Source: Brachionus koreanus (lineage: Eukaryota > Rotifera > Eurotatoria > Ploima > Brachionidae). From it: a stretch of DNA of 64,000 bases. The translations under genes and the position numbers were made by a program. Below are positions 1 through 11,807 of the stretch, in pieces. The stretch spans positions 550,438-614,437 of the forward strand of contig PJRA01000508.1 in the NCBI GenBank assembly GCA_016987375.1, given 5' to 3'. The notes beneath the pieces were generated by a model that searched no databases, was not told where the DNA came from, and worked only from the letters and a program-made list of their open reading frames with translations. The number at the start of each line of letters is the position of its first letter. Position 1 is the stretch's first letter.

Positions 1-944
1 ATCAAATTAGATGAATTAAGGAAATTCTATATTCATATTTATACAGCTATATAAATAGAAAAAAATTTAATTTTATTTTCAGTTATAAGCTAAAAAACTA
101 AAAAAATTTCAAATCAATATTTTAATGTAATCATGCATAATTAATCTGTGGTTTGTGTGTTAGTCATGCAAGCAGAGGATCGAGGGTGCCTCTCCATTAT
201 CCGCTAGGATAGAATGGGGTTAATTATAATTAATATAAATAATCAATACATGTAAATAATGATTTATTATAATATATTCCTTCTTTTTAAAATCAGTGTC
301 TAATTACGATCTAATCAGTATGAAAAATATACTATATCATTTAGTAATTTTATTATTCTAAATATTTTCTTAAATAAAATTAATAATAGACATATCAAAT
401 GCTCTCAAAAACTTGAATTATTTTCCAGTATACTGTATTCTCCATTTTTAAAGCGAAGCAACATTTGATATGCTTCATATCTATATTTTTCTAATAAACA
501 ATAATAAAAAATATGTTGTTTGAGGTAGATTTTCTTTCAGCTTAGATTTATAGGCACTCATTTTTAAAGGTATACAGTAACATAAAGGTTAATGTTTTCA
601 TCAAAATCAATCTTCCTTCGAAAAAAATTTTTCAACATTTTAAAATAAGTTTGGACAGAACCATTGTTTTTTTTTCTCTCCAAATTGATATATAACTCTC
701 GGCATAAAAATATAATTATCTTTTGAATATATATAGTCGAAAAACTTCCTATTAAAATTAAAAAATAAAATTCGGTTCAATTTTTTTCACTCTTTTATGA
801 TTAGTTCTTACTTATCTTATAAGTTTGAGTAAATTGTGCTCTTAAACTTCTTAATTTAACTTAATTTACTCTCTAACTCCCAATATACTTTCAAAATGAT
901 ATTATCAAAAAATCATTATATTGCCATGGGTAAAAAATTTGTCT
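1..944. other. AT-rich intergenic DNA with a SINE fragment
   Basis: No coding region was recognised. The only structured sequence is the SINE fragment at 148-222, listed separately. The rest is low-complexity A/T sequence with stops in every frame. Confidence 0.6.
148..222 (+). mobile_element. Truncated tRNA-derived SINE copy
   Basis: The head (GTGGTTTGTGTGTTAGTCAT and the following GCAAGCAGAGG) matches the tRNA-like head of the SINE at 26062-26275 and the copy at 47697-47792. The tail CTAGGATAGAATGGGGTTA matches the 3' end of the 26-kb copy. The first part of the tRNA-like region is missing and an internal stretch after the B-box area is deleted, so this is a short, dead copy. Confidence 0.7.
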
Positions 945-1620
945 AGCCCACTTAAGCGGCAGATCGTGAGTCTGCTAAAAAGTGGAGATAAAAAGCAAAA
1001 TGAGATATGTGAAGTTAACATATTAAATTGAAAGTTTAATGATTGGTCCAGAGTAATTTTCAGTGACGATTCCTATTTAGAGGTCTTAAATCGTAAGTCA
1101 AGAGTAATAATAAAAAGGTTTAAAAATGAAAAGTTTCATCCGAAGTTCAGTATATCAAAGATACAAAACGGTGAAGGCTCAGTCGGTATCTGAGGTTTTA
1201 TTTCTTACAAAGGCACTGGTATATACAACATTTATACAGGAGGAATTTATCAATTTGCCTACATCAACACTTTGGAAAACAATCTTTTACCATCTGTTGA
1301 ACTCCTATTTGAGCCAAATGTTCCTTGGATTTTTCAATAAAATATTGCTCACTCAGTAAACGACTGGTTCAAATATCAGAAAATTAATGTTCTGTCATGG
1401 TGTGCCTGGTCACCAGGTCTCAACCCAATCGAGAACTTATGGTAATATATGGATACCAAAATGGGAAACTTTAAAGAAACCTCCATTGAGCATTTAAAAA
1501 GAAGCTTAGCACAAAGAGTGGTCAAATCCGATTGAGTACTTAAAAAAATTGATTGAATTTATACCAGAAAAAGTTTTAACTTGTTAAAGTGCCAAAGGTG
1601 GTCATTTAAAATATTAAATT
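945..1620 (+). pseudogene. Decayed Tc1/mariner-like transposase
   Basis: Broken reading frames on the plus strand keep the order of a Tc1/mariner transposase. Near 955-1010 is an N-terminal helix-turn-helix-like piece (RQIVSLLKSGDKKQNEI). From 1044 there is a block with the first catalytic Asp context (RVIFSDDSYLEV). Near 1335-1370 is the second catalytic region, with a stop where the Asp of the family's QDNAP motif is expected, followed by VNDWF. Near 1405-1440 is WSPGLNPIENLW, where the family has SPDLNPIENLW with the third-domain signature. Several stops, the Asp-to-Gly change and loss of the region between the first two blocks make it inactive. Inverted terminal repeats were not delimited, so the ends are approximate. 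Confidence 0.8.
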
Positions 1621-2905
1621 GTAAAAGTTTTCAAATTTTTGAATCTTTTTAATTAATTATATCTTTTTTTTTTATTTTTTTGTTGGGACTTTTTTCAAAT
1701 TTATTTTTATTTTTGGTTTTATGTTTTTGGATTGATGAAAAATCAAAATTTAAATAAAGGCCAATTTAGTTTAGATTCGTATTTGCCACACTGCAAACGC
1801 GCAAGCAATTTTTTGTCTCTTAAAAGCGATTAGAAAATTTCCAGAAAACTTCTTCTACGTTGGTTTAAATTTGAATATTTGAAATTAAAACAGGTTGATT
1901 CTAAAAACATATTTTTGTTTTTATTTGTATTCATCTACTTAATTTACAAATGGCTATTAATTTTTAGTAAGTTTGCTAGTCTATTTTTTGGTATCAAAAT
2001 GTAGAGAATCGAATTTTCTAAAAAATTATCTAGTCACTTTTTGAAATTTTTCTTTTTTTTGCTAACAAAACAATTTAAAAGCTCATAATGCTGTTTTTAT
2101 TTTAAATTGTACCTAACCCTTGATTCTTTAGCCTATAAGTATAAAGCTAATGGTGGGGAAATGATGACTTCTTTTACAATTGCTGTATCAAGAACGACTG
2201 AGATCAGTCATAGAACATTATTTTCATGTACAATTTGACTTATATTTCCTTTTTTTGCCTCGTAAAAATTACAGTTTTCTGGTCTATAAATCTAATTTTT
2301 AGCAACTATTTATGTCAACAATGGTTTAGTTTTTATCAGATACAGTGATATTAAAAACGAAACCAATAGAAAGGTATCTGCATTATTTATGAAGGATTCG
2401 AGGGCTTTATATTTAGATAATTTGATTGATTTCGTCCTAAAAGCAGAAAATAAATGAAAAAATTTAAAAGATGTCAAATGTTACTGTCTGTTTTTAAAAT
2501 TAAATTTTTTTTGTGAACAATTTTTTAATTTTTTTTTAATTAATTTTAGATTTTTTTCTTATTTTTAATAAACGTATATAAATTTTTTTTTATAATTTCG
2601 AATTGTGTTTATTTGTTTGTAGAACTAAATAAATTTTTTAGATTTTATAAAAAAATTTATTCAAAATAAAAAGAAAAACTTTTAAATAATCATTTTAATT
2701 AATAAATTTTTGACTAAAAAGTATTGTATAATTGTATTTTTTTAAATTCGAACTTACGAAAGTCAAAAAATATTAATCAAACTCAACTACTAACTCACTC
2801 ATGGTCATAGACCATTCAAGAAAAATGAAAAAAAAAACAAAATCTCAAATCTAATCTACATAGGCTATTGATACCAAATACTGTGTTTACATTGATTTAT
2901 GATTT
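1621..2905. other. AT-rich intergenic DNA
   Basis: Long T and A runs with no recognisable gene. It lies between the Tc1 relic and the 3' end of the lamin-tail-like gene. Confidence 0.5.
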
Positions 2906-4522
2906 TTACAAAAATTGAATTAAACTAGCATATTTAAAAATTTCGTGATAGAATTGAGGTACTTCTTGAATGTGCACGGCTTTAACTATTCCCTCAGGTG
3001 AAACAAGTTTAGTTCGAATTTTAAGCTTTGATTGTCGTTCATTTTCGCTCAATTTTTGTTTGATTGCCATTAAAAATTGCAGCTCATTGTTTCTAAAAGG
3101 TGTCGGTATGCGCAGCTCTTTGCCACTTTTGATTATGGAACCACTGGGTAGTCTGTACTTGAATACGGACATGTCATCTATTTGACGAGTAATGAACCAG
3201 TTGGAAATGTCTCTGTCGAGCTTTAGACTGCAGTTTTCAACAACCACTTTGCCACCATCGGTCGAACAATCTCTCAGATCAAGAGAAGAGCTTTGACGAT
3301 ACAGTGTGTCTGGCTCGGGCTCGCAAACAACAATTTCTAAGTCATTGTCTTGATGTGTTTCGATACTTTTTGAATTTTTAACATGCCAAAGATCTTTGCT
3401 GGACGATTTTGCTTTGTGCAAATCGATCAAATTGCTTATAATTGTAAATTTTCGATTGTAAGTAGACTCGTCTTTTTTATCATGAGACAAATCATCCAAT
3501 TCGTCCAAGTCCTCTTCATAGTCGGACGCACAATTAATCGATGATGATGAACTAGTGGAATTTGGATTCGTGTCGGAAAGTGATGAAGCGGAAGATGAAC
3601 GTGAAATGGACTTGGTCTGCAAAGAAACACTTTTTTCATTCTGTGAACGCTGTTTCTCCAACCACAATTGCTTGTAAACATAAGATTCATATTTTAGATT
3701 ATTTACACTTTTGGACAAATTTTCATATTTTTCCTCAATAGATTTTAATTTTGATTTTAATTTGCTTATAAATTTTGTTTTTGAATGTAGAAAATTTTTG
3801 CGCTCTAAATATTGTAGTTCTATTTCGTCAAGTATAAGCATTAAATTTTCTGTCTCGGCTTGATATTTCTTAATTTCAATCAATTCTTCATCCATGTCAT
3901 CGTTTTGATCATTTGGCTGCCGACAATCTTGAATAAGACACGAGTTTTCGGCTTGATTAATTCGTTTTAGTATTTCACAAGTCTCGAATGTTTCTATTAG
4001 AGTATCACTGGTGTTTATTAGGGACTCGCGCATGTACTCGGTTAATTTTTTCATTTCTTGGCGGAACATTTTAATGGCATGTTGTTCTTTGCCGTGTTTA
4101 GACGAGTTTCGAGACGTGGTATTGGGCGCCACGGCCTCAAAATCTCTCACGTACTCTTTGGCCAAGTCCATTAGCTCGCTTTCGAAGTATATTTGTTGTT
4201 TAAGTATTTGATTTTTGAATGTCAACTTTAAGTTTTTGAGCTTTTCACGGTAAAAGTTGTTTGTTAAGGCTAAAAATTTTTCGTAATTTTGTTCGTAGTC
4301 GTGTTTGGCGTCGAGAAGATTTTTCTCCGACTCGGCTATGAATGACTCGAGTTTTTGTTTATCGTGAGCTTGATTGCAAGCCTTGGATGTGTCTGAAATC
4401 ACCAAATTGGAAGGTACTTTGGGAATAGTTGATTTTCGTTTGGAAAAGTTGAACATTTGGGATAAATGTTCGCATGAGGGGAGCTGCAGTTTGCGCATTT
4501 GTCTTGTGGACTCGGACGACAT
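2906..4522 (-). CDS. Coiled-coil protein with lamin-tail-like C-terminal domain
   Basis: One uninterrupted exon encodes 538 residues. Residues ~55-300 are rich in Lys/Glu/Leu with heptad-like spacing, as expected of coiled coils. Residues ~305-400 are Ser- and Asp-rich and probably disordered. Residues ~423-515 read like the immunoglobulin-fold tail of lamins and related intermediate-filament proteins: DGGKVVVENCSLKLDRDISNWF, then RQIDDMSVFKYRLPSG and IKSGKELRIPT, the pattern 'new edge, WxIxRxID, YxxPxGxxLxxGxxxxI'. No CaaX box is present, since the protein ends ...SLIQFL, so it is not a typical prenylated lamin. It could be a cytoplasmic IF-like or cilium-associated scaffold. The domain call is by eye. 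The start codon is the first ATG of the open frame. Confidence 0.72.
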   Translation of the reverse strand: MSSESTRQMRKLQLPSCEHLSQMFNFSKRKSTIPKVPSNLVISDTSKACNQAHDKQKLESFIAESEKNLLDAKHDYEQNYEKFLALTNNFYREKLKNLKLTFKNQILKQQIYFESELMDLAKEYVRDFEAVAPNTTSRNSSKHGKEQHAIKMFRQEMKKLTEYMRESLINTSDTLIETFETCEILKRINQAENSCLIQDCRQPNDQNDDMDEELIEIKKYQAETENLMLILDEIELQYLERKNFLHSKTKFISKLKSKLKSIEEKYENLSKSVNNLKYESYVYKQLWLEKQRSQNEKSVSLQTKSISRSSSASSLSDTNPNSTSSSSSINCASDYEEDLDELDDLSHDKKDESTYNRKFTIISNLIDLHKAKSSSKDLWHVKNSKSIETHQDNDLEIVVCEPEPDTLYRQSSSLDLRDCSTDGGKVVVENCSLKLDRDISNWFITRQIDDMSVFKYRLPSGSIIKSGKELRIPTPFRNNELQFLMAIKQKLSENERQSKLKIRTKLVSPEGIVKAVHIQEVPQFYHEIFKYASLIQFL

Positions 4523-7500
4523 TCTTCCTAGTTCTAAGCTTTAACAAATGCCAATGTTAGCATTCTATTGGCAATTAGATTTTAAATTCTAAATTAAAAT
4601 TAAACAATTCATAAAATTAAGTCAGCTGATGTATATGAATTCAAGCTGCTCTTTCTTAGTCTTAATTAATAGTGGTGTTTACTGTGGGTTGATGATTAAG
4701 AAAGTTTTATAGCAAACAAAAGCCTACGTGGAAAAATGCATGGTGAGTAATCGATCGCTTACCATTGTTGCTAATGGAAATAAAAATCAATCACTAAACG
4801 CCTTTAATTTTAAAACCAATTAATCAAGCTATGACTCAGTCTAATCAACCTAGTAGAGCTATTCGAAGTCGTGTGACATACTTTTAGTCTAATTAGGTTG
4901 AAAAAAAATTTTTTTTTTTTTTAACTTATATTTATCTTTAATTCTCACAAGCTTTTAGCTTCATAATAAATGAAAAATTTATCTTGAAAAAAATTTCTTT
5001 TATATAAATGAATTCCATTTTGCATCATAAAAAAGAATTTTTTTCAATTCAACTAAAATTAAAATCAATTATTTGATGACTAAATATGCTTGTTTCTTTT
5101 AAAAAATAAAACACTCTATGAATTTTTTTATTAAAATTTTTAATAAAAATATACCGATTTTTATTTATTTTAAACAGAAAGAACAAAAAAGAAACAATCA
5201 AGTGCGTTAATGCCAAACTTGTTAAATGTTCGTTTTAGTATTACAAAATATTTCCAAAAGTATTTTAATTTGGCAAAATAACATTTGATAATTGGAAAAT
5301 GGTATTAGAGAATGTAGTATATAAACTTAATGTAAAATGATATATAGAATAAAAACAAATGAAACTTTGTGTAAACAAAAACAAAAAAAGGTATTACCTA
5401 AAGTTATATAACACAATAGAACATTATAAATGCATTGATTATTACCTGCGCCTTGTTCCTAAGTGCAAATATGTGTATGTGTGAATATGAATATTATTCA
5501 AGCCTTCTAGTAAATTTATTAAATTGCGTAATTTTGTTGTTCTAACAATATTTAATATTAAATTAATTGGTTTTGAAAATTTTAAATAGTTTTTCAGTTG
5601 CGTAACATGAAATAATTAATAAATCATATTTCAAATACCATATGAGTGATTAAGATCAAATTCGGAAATAAGCTAACACACAAGTCCAGTATCATTTTGT
5701 TTTTCAATACTTTTTTACTTTTGTTTTGACACTGAGCTTTTGTTTTGTTACGCAATAACCAAATAAGATATTTCTCTTATCAAAAATTAAAAAATACAAC
5801 AAAAGAGTTGGCTTTCATATCTCAATTAAATGCTTGCAGTTTGGCAAAGCATCAAGACACCTTAAAGCTAGAGACTTGCTGCTTAAAAGCATTCCAATCG
5901 ACGCCCTTTTAACAATCACTCCTTGGGTAAACTAAACAATCTGGCATTTGGCATTGACGCAATCTAATCTAGATTTATTTCATTCTGTTTATCAAAATAG
6001 ATTTATCTCATCTTAGAGTAGATAATGTTCTAATTTATAGGGACTCTTTAGACCAAGTATTTAGCAGAAGATAAATTTTAATTGACGAGTCCTTCTATTC
6101 TCAAATCACTCTTTTTTTTAATGAAGCTAAATATTTTATTGTGAATAAAGTGAACTAAAGAGATAAGGCTTAATAAAAATAGAAATGCGATAAAACAATA
6201 AAATATGGGCTAGTAAAGTTTTGTTTCTTTTTTTTTTCTAAATTAAAAATTATGTAACAAAATAGAGAAGAGAAAAAAAAGGGTTTTCTTCTTGTAATTT
6301 CTAAAGATTATATGCAAATTATATTTTTTTCTCGTTTTGTTTAAAGCTAATAAAAAAATAACAAAATTTAGAGCTCGCTAATAACCCTTATTTGAAAAAA
6401 CCCAAGAGAGACCATACTTGTTCGAAGCTATTTTTCTTTTTATTTCAATTGTTCTGATCGCTATTTTAATTTAATTTAGAATTTTTAAGCAGATTTAATT
6501 TTATTTTTCATTTTTTTCCCATCAAAAAAAAAAAAAAACAATTCCGCTTAAAAACCTTGTAAAAACACTAAAATCGATATTTGAATATCAAATTTCAGTG
6601 CATAATTAGACGAGTTTTAGCGTAAACTTAACAAAATATTTCACAAATATTTATAAACTTTAATTTTGATATTCTAAAATTTACTCTATCTTAAAAGTTA
6701 ACATTAATGTTAAACATTTCAAGTCCGCGACTGTGTTAATCATGCTCAGGTAAATGATGATGAGAAATATTTGAGAAAAAAAAGCTTGCACAATTTTTTA
6801 TATTGTCTAGACCTATAATTTATTGCATAAGACTTTGATCCTTTGGAAAAACAACCAAAGAGTATCCATCTAAAAGGTCATATCGTTTTTAGATAATAAG
6901 GTCCTAATTCGCTTTAAATACTCAGATTTCCCTACTTTATTGAAAATAAAACGCAATTGCTGGCCCTAATCTTGAGAAATTTTGTATAATAAATCTCAAA
7001 AAGAATGGTCAGCCCTTGAGAATATTCAAGTCTAAACCTCTAAAGTAATGAAAATTTAATTATTGTTCTGTGTTAAGATTAATTTCTTTAAATTACTAGG
7101 CTAAATAAAAAGCTTGGCAAAATGAATCAATTTAAATTTTATTTATCCAAAATTGATCGATTAGAAAAACTAGGTTAAATTAAAATAAAAATATTTGTAT
7201 TACTACGCCTTGGAAGCTTTGATTTTTAGGCGCCTTTAAACCTAGATATACTTGCAGAACTTGGAAAATAAAATAAAGAAGATTAGAAAAACAACTTTTT
7301 AATTATTAAGTTACGATTATTTAAGTTTTAAATCAAAACATATATACAGATACACAAAAGTTGATTGTGTGGCTTAAATTTTTTCGAAAATCCTAATTAC
7401 AAAAACAAAATTTAGGGATTAGCGAAGCACTTACTCAAATAGAGAACTAAATCAATTGAGCCAAAGAATATTTATTTCAACTGTAAACGAACTTGAAGAT

Positions 7501-8816
7501 AAAAGTTCCTCTAAGAAAATATTTAATATTATTCTTTTAATGATTATTTTAATTTATTACAAACAAACTTGATAAATCTAGCTAATTATCTTGAATGTTA
7601 AATTAAGCTTTGAGCATTAGTTTCCACTTCGGAATTCGGATCTTGCTAAAATGGTTAAACAAAATGAAATTCAATTTCCGATTCAGCAAAATAAACTACA
7701 CAAAATAAATAATTTTAATTACTCTTGAGAATGTATGACTCTAATGAAATTTATACAAATATAATTTTAATTGCTTTAGAAATGAATTCTGTATAGAATT
7801 TCACTTTAATTGAGAAATTTAAAACTTGGAACAGCTGAAGTTGCTGGAAGATAACAACGACAATATGCAGCCATTGCAAAATAATAAAAAATAAAATGCA
7901 TAAATTTTACTAATTTTAAATCTTCTTTGGACAACTAATTTATCATTTATTAAAATATATTTACTCTTTTTTTTTTCTAATATAAACGCGTTTAAGGTAA
8001 TAATTTATGAGCTTGAACTTTTCGTCTAAAAAAATTTATCTTTTTGTGAATTAAAATTAGATTTTTTGATGGGTATGAAATTTGTAGCCGAAAGGTAAAC
8101 AGTTTATTTTCTCTGTCGTATAGTGCTAATACCTCCTATAACTACTACCGAGAAAATAATGACAATTTATTCATTGACCTGTAATAGAGAAAGAAAAAAA
8201 TTTCAATTTTATTCTAAATGAAGCATTTTAAGTTTGCAGTTCCAGTTTTAATCTTGTTTTACTAGACCGTTCTTTTTCGATTAAAATTCAACTCTAGTTT
8301 AGTTTGCTTGTTAGTTTAAATTTTTAAAAATGTTTCACATTAAAATCCGATAAACATTTTGATATGCATGTGAGTCCTCTCATTAGTTATGTGACCACAA
8401 AGCGAAAAACAAGTATGATAGATGAGACCTAATTTAAGCAAAATGATTAATTGATAGCATTCAGAAAATTGACAAATTTTACATAATGTTAATAGCTGGC
8501 TCAACAGGCTTTAAAAAAGCTTCAAACTTAATTTAAAATTAAGTTTTTAAACTACTTATTTTGTGTTTAGAAAGAAAAAAAATTCTAGTTGCATAAAATT
8601 CAAATTACATTTTTCTTTTATTTAAATAAATAACTCGCGTTTAGTTTTTTATTTTTTTAAAACAATTTTTACCTTTAGTTTAGTTTATGAAAATTAAATT
8701 CTAACTCTTATGTATTGACCAGTGAATTGAGCCGAAAATCAACTCACGCACCACAAAACATGTGATTTTAAAAGTCTATCCTATCCTATTAGAAAGCAGA
8801 GTGGAATACATAGAAA

Positions 8817-8876
8817 TAGTACCTATGTTTTAATTAAAAAAAATAGTACCTATGTTTTAATTAAAAAAAATAGTAC
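8817..8876. repeat. 27-bp direct tandem duplication
   Basis: The unit TAGTACCTATGTTTTAATTA plus AAAAAAA occurs at 8817-8843 and again, identically, at 8844-8870. It is followed by a partial third unit, TAGTAC. This is a recent local duplication of no evident function. Confidence 0.9.
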
Positions 8877-9359
8877 TCTGAATTAGAAAATAACTCGGGG
8901 CAACTGAAAATTTAGATAAGATTAATATTAGCTAAGTTACATGGAAAAAAGGTAACTAGCAATTACAAAAAAGAGCCTTTGGCAACACTCGTTTTAAGAT
9001 AGTGGAAGAAAATCGTTCTTTACTCAAATTTCTGATCAAATAAAATAAATATTTAAAAAAAAATCTTACTAAATTGAAAAATTTATAATTTTTTTTTTTG
9101 GATAGCTATTTATTATTATTATAGAAAAGCCTTTTAAGTGTATTTAATTTAAAGTGTAAGTACGCTAGTTTTATAATTGTTCTAATAGTTTATAAACTTG
9201 GGTTACATACACACAATCAACATCCCCCGTACTTAAAATTTTGATAATCAAGCTCAATGTTATCCAATATTGTGCCAATATAAACGGAATTAGGCCTGAG
9301 CCCTCCAGCGTTTATTGTCGTAAATCAATTGAACAAGTGGAACATTTAATTAGAAGCCA

Positions 9360-9447
9360 ATTAATTTATTTGTTTAAGGTAAGACATTGAGAGCAACGAA
9401 GCGATAACCCCTCCGTCAGTCGCAGTTTAATGCTTCACTCCTCTCAG
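9360..9447 (+). other. Possible non-coding 5' exon (weak)
   Basis: A GC-richer patch inside the AT desert contains two donor-like sites on the plus strand, AAG|GTAAGA near 9378 and CAG|GTAAAT near 9447. It could be an untranslated first exon of TADA1, which starts 1.1 kb downstream, or of an unseen transcript. No acceptor partner could be fixed from sequence alone. Confidence 0.2.
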
Positions 9448-10572
9448 GTAAATTTTTCTTAAATTTTTAGAGCAGCATATTTTTAAGGTGTTGAAGCATA
9501 TTTTAACAAAAAAGATAAAATTTAAATATATTCCAAAAATAAATCAACACCTTTTCTGCTCAATTAAGCCTGATATTTAAATAAAAAATTGAAACTTACT
9601 ATAAACCAGTTTAAGTAATTACAACGAAAAGCTTATCTCAATTAAGATAAGCAAAATATTGAAAAGAAAATTGAACAAAAATCCTACGAGCGCCAGACTT
9701 GTGATGTCAAAATTAATAAGATTGAAAAAATTCTCTAGTCATAGACATAATGCTAAAAAAATTAAATTTAACAAATTCCTTAAATTAAATTTCAATTCTC
9801 AAAAATATAAGCTAACCTACTTAAATTTGAAGCTTTTATACTGTTAATTTCTGAATCTGTTTTTTTAGACACTCAATATTTTTTAAAATTTTTAAAATTA
9901 ATATTTGTTTATCTGATTAAACACTTCTTATTTACGATGCTCAATTTACTATCTTAAAAAATAATCAAGCTAATTTTTATTTGAGAAATTGAAAATAAAA
10001 TGTATCTATAATTTTCAGTCAATTCCATCATTTGAATGCTATAGAAACCAAAAATTTCAAGCTTAAATATTGATGATGATGATGTTGTGCATGAAAGAAA
10101 TAAATTGATAGACCATATATTTGAATGGAAGAGCTCTATTCAAGATTTTATTTACTAAAATAATTATTTTAACACAAAACAAATCAGTGTTTAAAAAAAT
10201 AATTGATTTTCAATTTTAAATTTTTGCCTAAGAAAAAATTAAAAAAGATCTATCAATAAGAATAACTATCTGATTTTCTAATTTAAATTTATTTTGCCAT
10301 TTTTTTTAAATTTAAAATTAAATCTCGATTAAATTATGCATTATTAGCTAATTATTTGATTCGAATTTTTTAAATACTACCCCGAGGATAGTATTCATAA
10401 AGAATAGCTTGTTTTTCAAGGCTTTAAATTTAAATAAATTAATATAGTATACAACTGAATCAGACAAAACTAAATAACAATATTAAAATAAAAGTTATAA
10501 AAAAATAAAATTTATTCAAATAAAATTTGAACATAATTATTAAATTTGAATTTTAAACTTTTTTCTATTGAA

Positions 10573-11807
10573 ATGTCAACTGAAGACGACATAGTTCGAG
10601 CTAAATCAAATCTTCAAGATGCCTTGGGAGATCGTTTTAACGAGTAAATGTCGCACATTAACTGATTTGATTGAATTAATTCCTTTTTTTGATGAAAAGC
10701 TATATGGCTAGCATGAGAAAATGGTTTTCAGGAAAAGTATTTTTTCCATCTAAACAATGTGTCTTATGATATTTTTAATTTCTATTAAATTAAGATCAGT
10801 AAGCAAGATTTTGATCGCGAAGCGAGAGAAATAGTTACTGAAAAAAATGGTCTTTAATTTTAATTACCAGAAAATTTCTTTAATATAATCCTCTGTATTT
10901 AGTTCATTTACATAATGAATTCCTACTATGCATCATAAACAATTGTGATAGTTTTACATCAACAGCCAGCGACGCGTCAAATAAAACTATTTTTCCAATT
11001 TTTTCTTCAAAAAGTGGAGTCAAATCAGTACGTAAAAAAACGAAGTCTGGAGAACCAATTAACAAATATAACTACAGGTTTGTGCCTGTAGACCCCATAA
11101 AACACCTACCGTCCATATCAACTGCTTCATTAGAAACAGCTGCAGTAGCTTGTCAGGATTACAGTTTGGAATTTTGTGCCCGAGAAAAGAGTCTACCATA
11201 TGCCAGAATGATTCATAGACGCATGCTTCTGGCAACTATAGATCATAGCATTCAGCAAATTGATTCAAAAGCAGTATTTTTACTTGCTGAAGCTACCATT
11301 TGGATCCTAAAAAATATAATTGAAAAGCTCGTGTCAAGATCGAAATTAAAGGATAAGATTAGAAGGGATTTTATGTTCGAAAAGTACAAAAAATTAGGAC
11401 TCCTAAGTAAAAAATTTATAGATGATTACTATAAAAAAATCGACTCTTTTTTGATTGATGAGTGTATCTATCAAAAAATGACAAGTAATTTAGAAAATGA
11501 AAATGCAGATTTGGAAAAAATGGAAGTAGATGAGATACATGAAAATGATAATTTTGAATTAAATAATATTACTGATGATTTAAATAATATAAATCCAAAA
11601 AAGATACCAATTAATTTGTACGATTTGAAAAATTTACTTCAAGTGGGTATTATAATTTAACATTTGATTAAATTTTATTAACTTGGATTTATTTATTGAT
11701 GCCTTTTAAAGTCTGATAAAAGCTTGGTGCCATCTCATTCTGTATTTATAATGAATATGGAAAGAATAATTAGCAGTATGTGGCATGAAAATGATGAACC
11801 AACTTGA
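10573..11807 (+). CDS. TADA1: SAGA complex adaptor TADA1 (Ada1/Hfi1)
   Basis: Five exons join in frame: 10573-10643, 10700-10736, 10795-10849, 10903-11642 and 11712-11807. They give 332 residues; human TADA1 has 335. Introns are 53-69 bp with GT-AG ends. The N-terminus has the Ada1 pattern: KSNLQDALGD, MASMRKWFSGKISKQDFD, then VHLHNEFLLCIINNC. The middle has YNYRFVPVDP and RMIHRRMLLATIDHSIQQ. The last two exons give INLYDLKNLLQ joined to SVFIMNMERIISSMWHEND, matching the family C-terminus. Ada1 is a structural subunit of the SAGA histone acetyltransferase coactivator and contributes a histone-fold partner in the nucleus. Without splicing the gene looks truncated: the large exon read alone ends at a stop inside intron 4. 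Confidence 0.9.

Larger units (their letters stand above)
4523..10572. other. 6-kb gene-poor AT-rich region
   Basis: No conserved protein was recognised across this stretch. It contains a 27-bp tandem duplication (8817-8876), a slightly GC-richer patch at about 5830-5960, and a patch at 9200-9450 with splice-donor-like sequences that could be a non-coding 5' exon. A 62-codon open frame at 9659-9847 has no ATG at its listed start, is Lys/Asn-rich and looks like chance. Confidence 0.5.

Noticed and set aside
1126..1359. 77-codon plus-strand open frame
   Set aside because: It runs out of frame through the decayed Tc1 transposase, whose recognisable motifs are in another frame.
2970..4547. Several short frames overlapping the lamin-tail-like gene on both strands
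   Set aside because: Shadows created by the codon pattern of the 538-residue frame; none has an independent start context or family match.
4737..4741. ATGCATG followed by GTGAGT, a possible first exon facing away from the lamin-tail-like gene
   Set aside because: A seven-base coding start with no identifiable second exon cannot be told from chance.
9659..9847. 62-codon Lys/Asn-rich frame
   Set aside because: No ATG at its listed start, composition typical of random AT-rich DNA, no family resemblance.
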